From Halostreptopolyspora alba (GTDB lineage: Bacteria > Actinomycetota > Actinomycetes > Streptosporangiales > Streptosporangiaceae): 64,000 bases of DNA. The stretch spans positions 62,001-126,000 of the forward strand of contig RJMB01000007.1 in assembly GCA_003725585.1 (NCBI GenBank), in the 5' to 3' direction. Of this stretch, positions 28,541 through 36,822 are shown one piece after another. The position numbers and the translations under genes were made by a program. The stretch's first letter is position 1, and every line of letters starts with the position of its first letter. The notes beneath the pieces are model-generated. The model saw only the letters and a program-made list of their open reading frames with translations, ran no database searches and had not been told where the DNA came from.

Positions 28541-29989
28541 TTATCGGGTGCGCGTGGCCGAGCTGTGGTAGTCGGTGTAGGTGTAGGGGTTGTCGAGGAT
28601 CGTCGTCTCGGGGATGTCCGGGTTCATCCCCTTCGCCCAGGCGTCCTCGCCGAGAGTCGACCGCAGGTGCTCGACGGTCCGCTCGACGGTGCGCCGGGCC
28701 GCGGCGAGGTCGACGCCCACGAGGCGGTGGTCGTGCTTGACCACGCGACCGTTGACGAGGACGGTGTGTACGTCGCCGCGCTGGGCCTGGAACGCCACGT
28801 GGCCGTACGGGTGCAGCATCGGGAACATCACCGGCGACGCGTCGTTCTTGATCAGTACGAGGTCCGCCTTCTTGCCCACCTCGACACTGCCCAGGCTGGC
28901 GTCGCGACCCAGCGCCCGCGCCCCGCCCCGGGTGGCCCACTCGACCACCTGGTCGGCGCGCAGCGACGCGTGGGTGACGGTCTCGTTGCGGGACTGGGCT
29001 TCGAGGTGCTCGCGGGCCCGGTCGGCGCCCAGGGTCGCGCGCATGGCGGAGAACAGGTCCCCGCTCCACCAGACCGAGGTGTCCATGGACAGCGACACCG
29101 GGATGTCGTGGGCGCGCAGCCGCCAGGTGGGCGGGTACCCCTGGCCCGCGCTCTGCTCGCTCTCGGTGGAGACGGACACCGAGCCGCCGGTGGCGGCGAT
29201 GCGGTGGTAGGAGTCGGTGGACAGCGACGCGCCGTGCACGTACACGGTCTCGGGGGTCATGAACCCGTGTTCGTGCATGAGCCGGATGCCGTCGTCATTG
29301 GTCGCCCCCCACACACCGGCGTGTGTGGTCACGGGCGCTCCCATCTCGCGGGCGACCTCGAACGCGGGCCTCTCGGGAAAGTCCGGGTCGCCGGTGACGT
29401 CGAACGCGATCTGGAATCCGAGCATGTCGTCACCGGTGAACCGGCGGTTCACGAAGTCGTGGAACTCGGGTGCGGCGGTCCACTCCGCGGGGGAGCGCTG
29501 GATGTTGCCGTAGGCCAGCACGAACCGGCCGGGAACCGCCTGGAGCGCGTCGACGGCCGCGTCGGCGTGCTGCACCGTCTGTAGCCCGTGTGACCAGTCG
29601 ACCGTGGTGGTGACTCCCGCGTCGAGGGCCTCGATCGCCGAGAGCAGGTTGCCGGCGTGGACGTCCTCGGGACGGAACGCCGTTCCCCAATCCAGGTAGT
29701 ACCAGACGAAGTACTGGGTGAGTGTCCAGTCGGCGCCGTAACCGCGCATCGCGGTCTGCCACATGTGCCGGTGGGTGTCGATCATCCCGGGCATCACGAT
29801 GCCGCCGCTGGCGTCGACCTCGACGGTTCCCTCGGGGACGGGCGGGTTCGTGCCGACGGCGGCGATCCTGTCGTCGACGACCAGCACGTCGCTGTCGGGC
29901 AGCACCCGCTTGGTGTCGTCCATCGTCAGCACGGTGCCGCCACGCAGCACGACGGGACGTCCAGCCCGGAAGTCGGTTGGTTCGCTCAT
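28541..29989 (-). CDS. Metal-dependent amidohydrolase (TRZ/ATZ, cytosine-deaminase-like)
   Basis: 482-residue amidohydrolase. The metal site is seen as IDTHRHMWQT (HxH), TTHAGVWGAT (His), VYVHGASLS (His) and SLSMDTSVWW (Asp). A C-terminal beta-domain (GKKADLVLIKNDAS) is typical. The family removes amino or chloro groups from heteroaromatics or opens amide rings; the true substrate is unknown. ATG 29989 has GGAGGAG six bases upstream. It is divergent from iclR, whose probable operator lies just before this gene, linking it to the ring-cleavage operon downstream. Confidence 0.88.
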   Translation of the reverse strand: MSEPTDFRAGRPVVLRGGTVLTMDDTKRVLPDSDVLVVDDRIAAVGTNPPVPEGTVEVDASGGIVMPGMIDTHRHMWQTAMRGYGADWTLTQYFVWYYLDWGTAFRPEDVHAGNLLSAIEALDAGVTTTVDWSHGLQTVQHADAAVDALQAVPGRFVLAYGNIQRSPAEWTAAPEFHDFVNRRFTGDDMLGFQIAFDVTGDPDFPERPAFEVAREMGAPVTTHAGVWGATNDDGIRLMHEHGFMTPETVYVHGASLSTDSYHRIAATGGSVSVSTESEQSAGQGYPPTWRLRAHDIPVSLSMDTSVWWSGDLFSAMRATLGADRAREHLEAQSRNETVTHASLRADQVVEWATRGGARALGRDASLGSVEVGKKADLVLIKNDASPVMFPMLHPYGHVAFQAQRGDVHTVLVNGRVVKHDHRLVGVDLAAARRTVERTVEHLRSTLGEDAWAKGMNPDIPETTILDNPYTYTDYHSSATRTR

Positions 29990-30020
29990 GGAGGGCTCCT
30001 CCGCGACGGCGCCGTGATAT

Positions 30021-30034
30021 CGGACAACTGTCCG
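30021..30034. promoter_or_regulatory. IclR-type operator, copy 1 (CGGAC-N4-GTCCG)
   Basis: CGGACAACTGTCCG, a palindrome between the divergent amidohydrolase and iclR genes. Reading toward the amidohydrolase, a CATAAT hexamer (30049-30044) lies just upstream, so the palindrome would cover the transcription start. The same motif precedes the CoA-transferase operon. Confidence 0.6.
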
Positions 30035-30182
30035 CTGAGCGGTCATTATGGAATTGGAGCTAGTGTGATCGACGTCAGACCCGGTGTCAATCCGGCCCCC
30101 GCCGACGCGGGGCGCGGAGTGCTGGGCGGTCGTACCAGGCGGTTGCGGAACGCAACGGCCGTCGAGATGGGGGAGTCACGTC

Positions 30183-30992
30183 ATGCCGCGTGAGGGCACC
30201 GGCCCGGATTTCATCGAGGCACTGGCCCGCGGGTTGGAGGTCATCAGCGCCTTCGCCCCTGACAGACCCACCATGTCGTTGACCGAGGTCGCGACCGCGA
30301 CCGGGCTGGCCCGGCCCACCACCCGACGCATCCTGCTCACCCTCGAGGAGCTCGGCTACGTCCGCTCCGACGACCGGGGGTTCGCGCTCACCCCGCGGGT
30401 CCTGGAACTCGGGGTGGCCTACGTGCGCTCGATGGGACTGTGGGACCTCGCCCGTCCGCACATGGAACGACTCGTCGCCAGGACCAACGAGTCCTGCTCG
30501 ATCGCCCAGCTCGACGGCTCGGATATCGTCTACGTCGCGCGCGTGGCGGTACCCAAGATCGTCACGTTGGCCGTGCAGATCGGCACCCGGTTCCCGGCGT
30601 TGCAGACCTCGCTGGGAAAGGTGCAGCTCGCGGCGCTCTCCACGGAGGAGGTGGAGCGGGTGCTGGCCCAGCCCACGCGTTCCGGCCTGGAACCGCGCTG
30701 GCAGCCCGGCCCCGCCGAACGCGACGCCGAGCTGCGCGAGGTGCGCGCCCGGGGGTGGGCCCTGACCGACGAGCAGCTCGCCCCAGGAATCCGGTCGGTG
30801 GCGGCCCCGCTGCGTGACGGCACCGGCCGGGTGATCGCCGGGATCAACGTCAACGCGCACGCCGCCGAGACCTCGATCGAGTGGCTGCTCGAACACCACC
30901 TGCCGTTGCTGCTGCAGACCGCGGGCGACATCAGCGCCGACATCGCGCGCCGGGACGAGGTGCCGCACCTGACCGTGCCCGCGACGCCCTGA
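30183..30992 (+). CDS. IclR-family transcriptional regulator
   Basis: 269-residue regulator of aromatic or small-acid catabolism type. N-terminal helix-turn-helix (SLTEVATATGLARPTTRRIL, about 29-48) and a C-terminal effector domain (PALQTSLGKVQLAALS; VAAPLRDGTGRVIAGINVNAHA). ATG 30183 chosen. It sits between the amidohydrolase and the ring-cleavage operon, and is flanked by two copies of CGGAC-N4-GTCCG. Closest in style to PcaR/PobR-type IclR proteins. Confidence 0.92.
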   Translation: MPREGTGPDFIEALARGLEVISAFAPDRPTMSLTEVATATGLARPTTRRILLTLEELGYVRSDDRGFALTPRVLELGVAYVRSMGLWDLARPHMERLVARTNESCSIAQLDGSDIVYVARVAVPKIVTLAVQIGTRFPALQTSLGKVQLAALSTEEVERVLAQPTRSGLEPRWQPGPAERDAELREVRARGWALTDEQLAPGIRSVAAPLRDGTGRVIAGINVNAHAAETSIEWLLEHHLPLLLQTAGDISADIARRDEVPHLTVPATP

Positions 30993-31043
30993 CCCACCGG
31001 CCTCCGACGAGAGGCACCGGCCGCCGTCCCGGGGCCGACATCC

Positions 31044-31072
31044 TTGACAGGCCGACCATTGTCGCAAACAAT
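31044..31072 (+). promoter_or_regulatory. Promoter of the CoA-transferase/LigAB operon
   Basis: TTGACA (31044-31049), then 17 bases, then AACAAT (31067-31072): a good -35 with a fair -10. The IclR-type palindrome starts 11 bases downstream, over the expected transcription start, as expected for repression. Confidence 0.5.
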
Positions 31073-31082
31073 CTCAGATAAG

Positions 31083-31096
31083 CGGACATTCGTCCG
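31083..31096. promoter_or_regulatory. IclR-type operator, copy 2 (CGGAC-N4-GTCCG)
   Basis: CGGACATTCGTCCG, sharing both 5-base arms and the 4-base spacing with copy 1 at 30021-30034. It lies 27-40 bases before the CoA-transferase start. Confidence 0.6.
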
Positions 31097-31122
31097 CCTG
31101 ACGGACAGAAGGGTGGTTGTGC

Positions 31123-32313
31123 ATGGTGGACAGCGCGCCCTCGGGCGAGCGTGGCGCCAACGGGCCGCTATCGGGTGTGCTGGTGGCCGACCTCTCCCGA
31201 GTGCTGGCTGGGCCGTACGCGACGATGCTGCTCGCGGACCTGGGCGCCGAGGTGGTCAAGGTCGAGAGCCCGCAGGGCGACGAGACCCGTGGCTGGACGC
31301 CACCGGCGCGCGGCGACGTGTCGACCTACTACCTCGGGGTCAACCGGGGGAAGCGCTCGATCGCTCTGGACCTTGGCGAGGAGACCGACCTCGCGGCCGC
31401 CCACGAGCTGACACGCCGCGCGGATGTGGTCATCGAGAACTTCAAACCCGGCGGGCTGGCCAAGTACGGGCTGGACTACGACAGCGTGCGCGCGCGAAAC
31501 GCCGGAGTCGTCTACGCCTCGATCTCGGGGTTCGGGCAGGACGCCGGCGCCCATGTGCCGGGCTACGACCTCATGGTCCAGGCGATCTCTGGGCTGATGA
31601 GCCTCACCGGCGACCCGGACGGTCCGCCCTACCGGGCGGGCATATCGGTGTTCGACCTCATGGCGGGTAACCACGCGGTGATCGGCATCCTGGCCGCCCT
31701 CAGGCACCGGGACGCCACCGGCCAGGGCCAGCACGTCGACGTCAACCTGCTCAGCTCGGCACTGGCCGGCATGGCCAACCACAGCTCCGCCTACGTGGCC
31801 GGCGGCATCGTGCCCTACCGGATGGGCAACGCCCACCCCAGCGTCTTCCCCTACGAGCCGCTGCCGACCGCCGACCGCGACCTCATCGTGACCGCCGCCA
31901 ACGACCGGCAGTTCCGCCGGCTGTGCGAGACGTTGGGAATCCCCGAGGTGGCCGACGACCCCCGGTTCGTACACAACGCCGACCGCACGGCCAACCGCGA
32001 CGACCTGCGCCCGCTCCTGGTCGAACGGCTCGCCACCCGAGGGGCGGACGAGTGGTTCGACACCCTCGTCGAGGCCGGGGTGCCCTGCGCCCCGATCAAC
32101 ACCATCGACGGGGGCTTCGCGATGGCGCGACGGTTCGAGCTGGACCCCGTCGTCGAGTCCGGGCACGGGGAGCGGGCCGTACCCACCACCCGAAACCCCA
32201 TCGGGTTCTCGGCCACGCCGGTGCACTACGACCTACCGCCGCCCGAGCTCGACGAGCACGGGGCACAACTGCGCGGCTGGCTGACAACCCCGGGAGAGGA
32301 CGACCGTGACTGA
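31123..32313 (+). CDS. CaiB/BaiF family III CoA-transferase
   Basis: 396-residue family III CoA-transferase, which moves CoA between carboxylic acids through an enzyme-bound aspartyl anhydride. N-terminal LSGVLVADLSRVLAGPYATM and LGAEVVKVESP are typical; the catalytic aspartate is in ISVFDLMAGNHAVIG (about residue 180). ATG 31123 follows AGAAGGGTGG. The stop overlaps the next gene by 8 bases. With a lyase and a ring-cleavage dioxygenase next door, it likely activates a ring-fission-derived acid; this is inference. Confidence 0.93.
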   Translation: MVDSAPSGERGANGPLSGVLVADLSRVLAGPYATMLLADLGAEVVKVESPQGDETRGWTPPARGDVSTYYLGVNRGKRSIALDLGEETDLAAAHELTRRADVVIENFKPGGLAKYGLDYDSVRARNAGVVYASISGFGQDAGAHVPGYDLMVQAISGLMSLTGDPDGPPYRAGISVFDLMAGNHAVIGILAALRHRDATGQGQHVDVNLLSSALAGMANHSSAYVAGGIVPYRMGNAHPSVFPYEPLPTADRDLIVTAANDRQFRRLCETLGIPEVADDPRFVHNADRTANRDDLRPLLVERLATRGADEWFDTLVEAGVPCAPINTIDGGFAMARRFELDPVVESGHGERAVPTTRNPIGFSATPVHYDLPPPELDEHGAQLRGWLTTPGEDDRD

Positions 32314-33112
32314 ACCCCCCAGCTACCCGACCGCCCTGGGCGCGTCGGACCGGGAGTCGATCACCCTGCTCGGCCACGACCTCGCCGAGGACGTGATGGG
32401 CACGGTCGGCTTCGGGGAACTCGCCTACTGGCTGGCCACACAACGGCGCCCCACCGCGGGCCAGACCCGGGTGTTCGAGGCGGTGCTCGCCGCGCTCGCC
32501 GACCACGGGTTCACCCCGACCGCGATCACCACCCGCCTCACCTACCTCTCGGCGCCGGAATCGATCCAGGGGGCGCTGGCCGCCGGGCTGCTCGGCGGCG
32601 GATCGCGGTTCCTCGGCGTCACCGAGGACACCGGGGCCTTCCTGCACGAGGTGCTGGAGGCCACCGAGGGCGGACCACCCACGGACGAGGCCGGCTGGGA
32701 CGCCCTCGCGTTGCGGACCGTGCGGGCGCGCCGCGAGGCCGGACAGCGTATCCCCGGCCTGGGACACCACGTACACAAGGACGGCGACCCGCGCACCCCC
32801 CGCCTGATGGAGATCGCCACCGAGGAGGACCTGTTCGGGCCGCACCTGTCACTGTTCGCCGCGATCGGCCGCGTACACCCCCGGGTCCTGGGCCGCGAGC
32901 TGCCACTGAACGGGGCCGGGGTGTGCGGGGCGGCGCTGGCCGACATCGACCTGCCCATCGGGCTGCTCCGCGGCTTCGCCCTACTGGCCCGCACAGCAGG
33001 GTTGATCGGGCAACTCGCCGAGGAGACGCGCAGGCCCGTCGGCAACGACATCTTCCTGTCGGTGGACCGGCACCACCAAGCCGTCGACCCCGACCCCCAC
33101 ACCCCCGAGTGA
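32306..33112 (+). CDS. Citrate synthase-like / citryl-CoA lyase family protein
   Basis: 268-residue protein covering only the C-terminal core of citrate synthase. The citrate-synthase signature is clear in GLGHHVHKDGDPRTPRL (second catalytic His); NGAGVCGAALADIDLP would hold the catalytic Asp region. Such short proteins are annotated as citryl-CoA lyases, which split R-C(OH)(COOH)-CH2-CO-CoA into a 2-oxo acid and acetyl-CoA. Overlap with the CoA-transferase gene suggests the pair acts in sequence. Substrate unproven. Confidence 0.85.
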   Translation: MTEPPSYPTALGASDRESITLLGHDLAEDVMGTVGFGELAYWLATQRRPTAGQTRVFEAVLAALADHGFTPTAITTRLTYLSAPESIQGALAAGLLGGGSRFLGVTEDTGAFLHEVLEATEGGPPTDEAGWDALALRTVRARREAGQRIPGLGHHVHKDGDPRTPRLMEIATEEDLFGPHLSLFAAIGRVHPRVLGRELPLNGAGVCGAALADIDLPIGLLRGFALLARTAGLIGQLAEETRRPVGNDIFLSVDRHHQAVDPDPHTPE

Positions 33113-33148
33113 CATCGGCGGACGGCCCCGGAAGGAGAGGAGACGCGC

Positions 33149-34012
33149 ATGGCTCAGGTGGTCGCAATCATCGCGTCCACGCACCATCCGTTCTACTATC
33201 GCGCCAGCACCGCCACCGGCGAGGACCGCCCGGCGTTCGCTGACGAGTGGGTGCGTAAGATCACGGCTTTCCGCGAGACCCTGACGCGGGCCCGCCCGGA
33301 CGTGCTGGTCATGGTCGGCTCCGACCACTTCCACCAGCTGTGGCTGGACAACATGCCGCAGTTCCTGGTCGGCAAGGCCCCCTACTACGACGCGAACTTC
33401 TACAACGAGGAGCGCGAGTTCGGCCTGCCGAGGATGCTGCTGCACGGGCACGAGGACCTCTCGGCCTACATGCTGCGCGAGGGAATCGACGCCGGGTTCG
33501 ACCTGGCATTCTCCAACGAGCTACGGATCGACCACTCGATCACCTGCCCGATCATTACGCTGCGCCCGCAGAACGACCTCCCGGTCGTGCCGATCTACAC
33601 CAACATCTTCGCCCCACCCCTGCCGCGGCCGAAACGCTTCGTCGAACTGGGCAGGACCATCCGCCAACTCGTCGAGTCCTGGCCCGCGGAGCAACGCGTG
33701 GCCATCATCGGCACCGGGCACCTGTCGTTGGAGCTCGGCGGGCCACGCCAGTTCGGCCCGCACGGGCCCGACCCCGAGTTCGACCGGCGCGCGGTGGAGT
33801 GGATCTCCACCGGGGACATCGACGGGTGCCTGTCCGAGGTGACACTGGACAGCCTGCACGCCCCCGGAAACGCCACCCACGGGTTCATGGACTTCATGCT
33901 CATGATGGGTGTCGCCGGTGAGCGGAAGAGGGCCGACTACGTCGACACCTACGACCTGTTCCACACCATGGAGGCATACTTCACCTGGTACCCCGACGGA
34001 GGCGCGCGGTGA
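33149..34012 (+). CDS. LigB-type class III extradiol ring-cleavage dioxygenase, catalytic subunit
   Basis: 287-residue beta subunit of the protocatechuate 4,5-dioxygenase superfamily. His12 (STHHPF), His60 or His62 (GSDHFHQ), His129 (RIDHSITCPI) and His191 (GTGHLSLELGG) match the known iron and catalytic histidines. The acidic third iron ligand normally in a GNxxxE-like motif near residue 240 is not obvious: the text reads GNATHGFMDF. Good Shine-Dalgarno (GGAAGGAGAGGAG) before ATG 33149. It overlaps the small subunit gene by 4 bases. Ring substrate unknown. Confidence 0.88.
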   Translation: MAQVVAIIASTHHPFYYRASTATGEDRPAFADEWVRKITAFRETLTRARPDVLVMVGSDHFHQLWLDNMPQFLVGKAPYYDANFYNEEREFGLPRMLLHGHEDLSAYMLREGIDAGFDLAFSNELRIDHSITCPIITLRPQNDLPVVPIYTNIFAPPLPRPKRFVELGRTIRQLVESWPAEQRVAIIGTGHLSLELGGPRQFGPHGPDPEFDRRAVEWISTGDIDGCLSEVTLDSLHAPGNATHGFMDFMLMMGVAGERKRADYVDTYDLFHTMEAYFTWYPDGGAR

Positions 34013-34371
34013 GCAAGTACCTGGTCAACAAGTTCCTCTACACCGTCGACCGCGATCCCCACCTGGTCGAGCGCTACCGGGAGGACCCGCGGGGCACGGT
34101 CGAGTGGTGGGAGACGGAGCGGGCCGGCCGCATCCTCAACTGCCACAGCGGTGAGGCGAGCACCTGGCTGGGCTTCGACGACGCCGAACGTGACGCGCTC
34201 GCGGGCCACGACTACCCGGCGCTGTTCGAGATGGGCGCGCACCCCTTCCTCACCCTCACACTGTTCATCGCCCTGTTCGAGCGCGACTACGACGAACCGT
34301 TGGGCTTCCAGCAGGAGTACGCGCGGCGGCTGTCCCACTTCACGCTGCCCCATCCCGACATCGCCACCTGA
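34009..34371 (+). CDS. LigA-type small subunit of extradiol dioxygenase
   Basis: 120-residue alpha subunit. LigA proteins cap the LigB active site. The conserved pattern is seen in FLYTVDRDPHLVERYREDP and the ALLAGDYPALFEMGAHP-like stretch (DALAGHDYPALFEMGAHPFL). The start is GTG 34009, overlapping the ligB-like stop. Last gene of the operon. Confidence 0.88.
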   Translation: MSKYLVNKFLYTVDRDPHLVERYREDPRGTVEWWETERAGRILNCHSGEASTWLGFDDAERDALAGHDYPALFEMGAHPFLTLTLFIALFERDYDEPLGFQQEYARRLSHFTLPHPDIAT

Positions 34372-35288
34372 GAGGGCGTCCGGTCGACCGAGGGGACACA
34401 CAGCCACGGCCCCCTCAACGACCAGGAGATCCGACCGGGAAGGCGGCGGGGACCAGCGCGTGGTCACGGTTTCCGCTGAGCTGTGTCGGGGCGGACACTC
34501 CACCCCGCCCCCGACTCCGCCGTCAGGGCACGAGGCCCGCCCCCGAGCGCGGACGGCGTGACCAGCACGGCGGGCGGCGGTCGCGAACAGCCTCAGGTGC
34601 GCGCGACGCCGCGGCGACGTCGCGGCGAAGTACGACGCGACCACGAGCGGTGGCCACAGCGGAGCTGCCGGAGATCACACCGAAGACGCGCTCCTACCAC
34701 CTGGGTGCTGGGCAGGTGCGGGCGTGGTCGAGGAGACCGGAGAGGGCGAGGGGCGGGCGCTCCCGTGGCGGGTGGTCGACCTCGGCATCACCTACGTCCA
34801 CGACCTGGTTGAGGATCGGGAGGCCGCCCACGGTGGGGCAACGCTCCCGTGGGGCGGCGTCGGCCTGACAACAGCCGTGGTTCCCGAGGGGAGGATTCCT
34901 CCGTGACCATTCACGGTTGTCCGTTCCCGGCGTCGGGACCGGCTCGTCCGCGCCGGGGAGGTTTTCCCGGTTGGAGATTTTCTGGTTCAGTGACGGGTTT
35001 CTGGCTGTGAATTTTTCGTCGTCGTAATTGTGTTTTCGGGGGTTTTTCGTGGGTTGGTGGGCCTCGGGTGGGAGGTGACCGGAGATCGCTGTTTCCGCGA
35101 CATGGGGGTGGAAATGGCCGGTTCCTCCCAGGTGTCCAGCGTGGCGGGGAGGTTGCTCGTCATCCCCGAGCGTTCGCCCGCGTAAAAATTAGTCCAATAT
35201 CTTCCGAGGGTAATTGTCGGTGCGCCTTTCGCGGGACTAACGTGCCGAGAAACATTGTCCGTCGGGTCGGTCGCACGGGGGCACGAGG
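34372..35288. other. Long gene-poor region with possible gene remnants
   Basis: 917 bases without a supportable intact gene. Two short plus-strand stretches in different frames read like protein: about 34650-34730 (AELPEITPKTRSYHLG) and 34724-34906 (WRVVDLGITYVHDLVEDRE). Together they may be a frameshifted remnant. From about 34975 to 35240 the DNA is clearly AT-richer than its surroundings (many T-runs on the plus strand) and probably holds the promoter of the following HbpS-like gene. Confidence 0.4.
34650..34906 (+). pseudogene. Possible decayed gene fragment
   Basis: Frame 1 reads VATAELPEITPKTRSYHLG until about 34730, and a second frame continues with EETGEGEGRALPWRVVDLG and ends in a stop at 34906. 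A single frameshift would join them. There is no recognised family and the evidence is only composition, so this may be chance. Confidence 0.2.
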
Positions 35289-35693
35289 ATGGCCGAGATA
35301 ACGTTGTCGCAGGCGCGGACGGTGGTCGACGCGGCTGCGCACCGGTCACAGCGGATCGGAACGCTCATGAACATCGCCGTGGTGGACACGGGTGGCAACC
35401 TGAAATCCTTCGTCCGCGAGGACGGGGCATGGCTGGGAAGCATCGACATCTCGATCAAGAAGGCCAGGACCGCTCGATTCTTCGATATGGACAGCGGGGA
35501 GATCGGAAAGCTGTCACAGCCCGGTGGTCCCCTCTACAACATCGAGGTCACCAACGGTGGCCTGGTCTCCTTCCCCGGAGGGATCCCGCTGCGCGACAGC
35601 GACGGCACGGTCATCGGCGCGGTCGGGGTGAGCGGAAGCACCGTTGAGAACGACCACGACGTCGCCCACGCCGGCGCGAGCGCGCTGTCGTGA
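35289..35693 (+). CDS. GlcG/HbpS-family heme- or cofactor-binding protein
   Basis: 134-residue protein of the GlcG/HbpS/PduO-C domain family. Motifs: [56 protein letters not shown]. Members bind heme (HbpS of Streptomyces) or act beside catabolic oxidoreductases; the role here is open. No secretion signal is visible, unlike Streptomyces HbpS. ATG 35289. It stands alone and ends in front of a shared terminator. Confidence 0.88.
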   Translation: MAEITLSQARTVVDAAAHRSQRIGTLMNIAVVDTGGNLKSFVREDGAWLGSIDISIKKARTARFFDMDSGEIGKLSQPGGPLYNIEVTNGGLVSFPGGIPLRDSDGTVIGAVGVSGSTVENDHDVAHAGASALS

Positions 35694-35840
35694 GCGAGCC
35701 CGGCCGTCACCGCGCGCCGTGTGTTGCCGGTGGTCTCCGTCGGGTACAGCCACGGTACGGCTTCTCCGGGGGACGTCCCAGCGTGGAGTCCTCGCGCGTG
35801 TGGGCCGGGAGCCGGCGTAGGCCGGGACTCGTTCCGCCTC

Positions 35841-35877
35841 GCGGGTGGGAGGACGGCGCGCTCGCCCTCCCACCCGC
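35841..35877. terminator. Bidirectional hairpin terminator
   Basis: GCGGGTGGGAGG (35841-35852) and CCTCCCACCCGC (35866-35877) form a perfect 12-bp stem with a 13-base loop between the convergent HbpS-like and protease genes. Confidence 0.7.
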
Positions 35878-35898
35878 GCCCGCCGGACGGATCGGCTC

Positions 35899-36822
35899 CT
35901 AGTGGATGACCCGGTCGATCCAGCGGTCGTGGGCGCCGATGCTGGTGTACACGGTGGGCGACTCTCCGCAGGTCAGGGAGATGGTTCGGCTGGCCACACC
36001 GACGACGCGCCAGCTGCCGTGGACCTTGCGTAGCAGCGGTGAACCGGAGTCGCCGTAGCAGGCGCCGCGGGTGTCCTCGGGGTTGTCGACGCAGAGGTCG
36101 CCGTAGCGGGCACCCCAGGCATCGTTGCCGCTGTCGTTGACCTGACACTCTTCCCGCTTGGGCCAGAGCAGACTGGTGTCGAGCTGCTGCAACTGGTCGG
36201 GCTGCTTCGTCGGGTCGCTGATGTTGTCATTGGAGATGTGTCCCCACCCGACCTGGCGCACCTCGGTGCCCGGGTAGGGTACGCGACGCTCCAGCTCGGC
36301 CGGGGCGATGTCCACCGCGGAATCGAGTTTGACCAGCGCGATGTCCTGACCCTCGTCGTGGTCGGGGTAGTACACGTAGTCGGGATGGACCTTGATGTCG
36401 TCGAGGGTGAGGAGGGTACCGCCCTCGGTGTTGTCGTTGGAGTCCAGGCGGACGTGGAAGGCGTCGGGGTCGCGGACCTCGTAGTCGGCGCCTTCCGCGT
36501 TGGTCACCACGCAGTGGGCGGCGGTGACCATCCACCGCTCCTCCACCAGGGCCGCACCGCAGGCGTGCTGGTAGGGGTCACCCTCGTACTCGCGCTGTAG
36601 CGACCCCACAAAGGGGTAGGACTGGTCGGCGGGCTCTCCGCCGACGATCAAGGGAGAGGGCTCATCGGCCGGCTCGTCGTCCGGCTCGTCGGCGTGGGCG
36701 GTGCCCACGCCGGACAGTGCGGCCAACGCAGTGGCCGCGGCCACTGCCGTACCGACCCGCGCGCGCCAGCGCCCGCCCGGTTTCGTCTCCGCCCGTGTCG
36801 ATTGAGCGATCACCGTTCGCAC
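35899..36822 (-). CDS. Secreted trypsin-like serine protease
   Basis: 307-residue S1 protease. The signal peptide has a basic start and a hydrophobic core (GTAVAAATALAALSGVGTAHA). A short acidic pro-segment (DEPDDEPADEPSP) precedes the mature N-terminus LIVGGEPADQSYPFVGS. The triad is His (TAAHCVV), Asp (GQDIALVKL) and Ser (CYGDSGSPLL). Cysteine pairs are as in trypsins. The GTG at 36822 has GGAG five bases upstream and gives the signal peptide; the longer upstream open frame is not protein-like. Confidence 0.93.
   Translation of the reverse strand: MRTVIAQSTRAETKPGGRWRARVGTAVAAATALAALSGVGTAHADEPDDEPADEPSPLIVGGEPADQSYPFVGSLQREYEGDPYQHACGAALVEERWMVTAAHCVVTNAEGADYEVRDPDAFHVRLDSNDNTEGGTLLTLDDIKVHPDYVYYPDHDEGQDIALVKLDSAVDIAPAELERRVPYPGTEVRQVGWGHISNDNISDPTKQPDQLQQLDTSLLWPKREECQVNDSGNDAWGARYGDLCVDNPEDTRGACYGDSGSPLLRKVHGSWRVVGVASRTISLTCGESPTVYTSIGAHDRWIDRVIH

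Noticed and set aside
28412-29584. 390-codon plus-strand open frame opposite the amidohydrolase
   Set aside because: Val/Gly/His/Asp-rich shadow; the minus strand carries clear amidohydrolase metal motifs.
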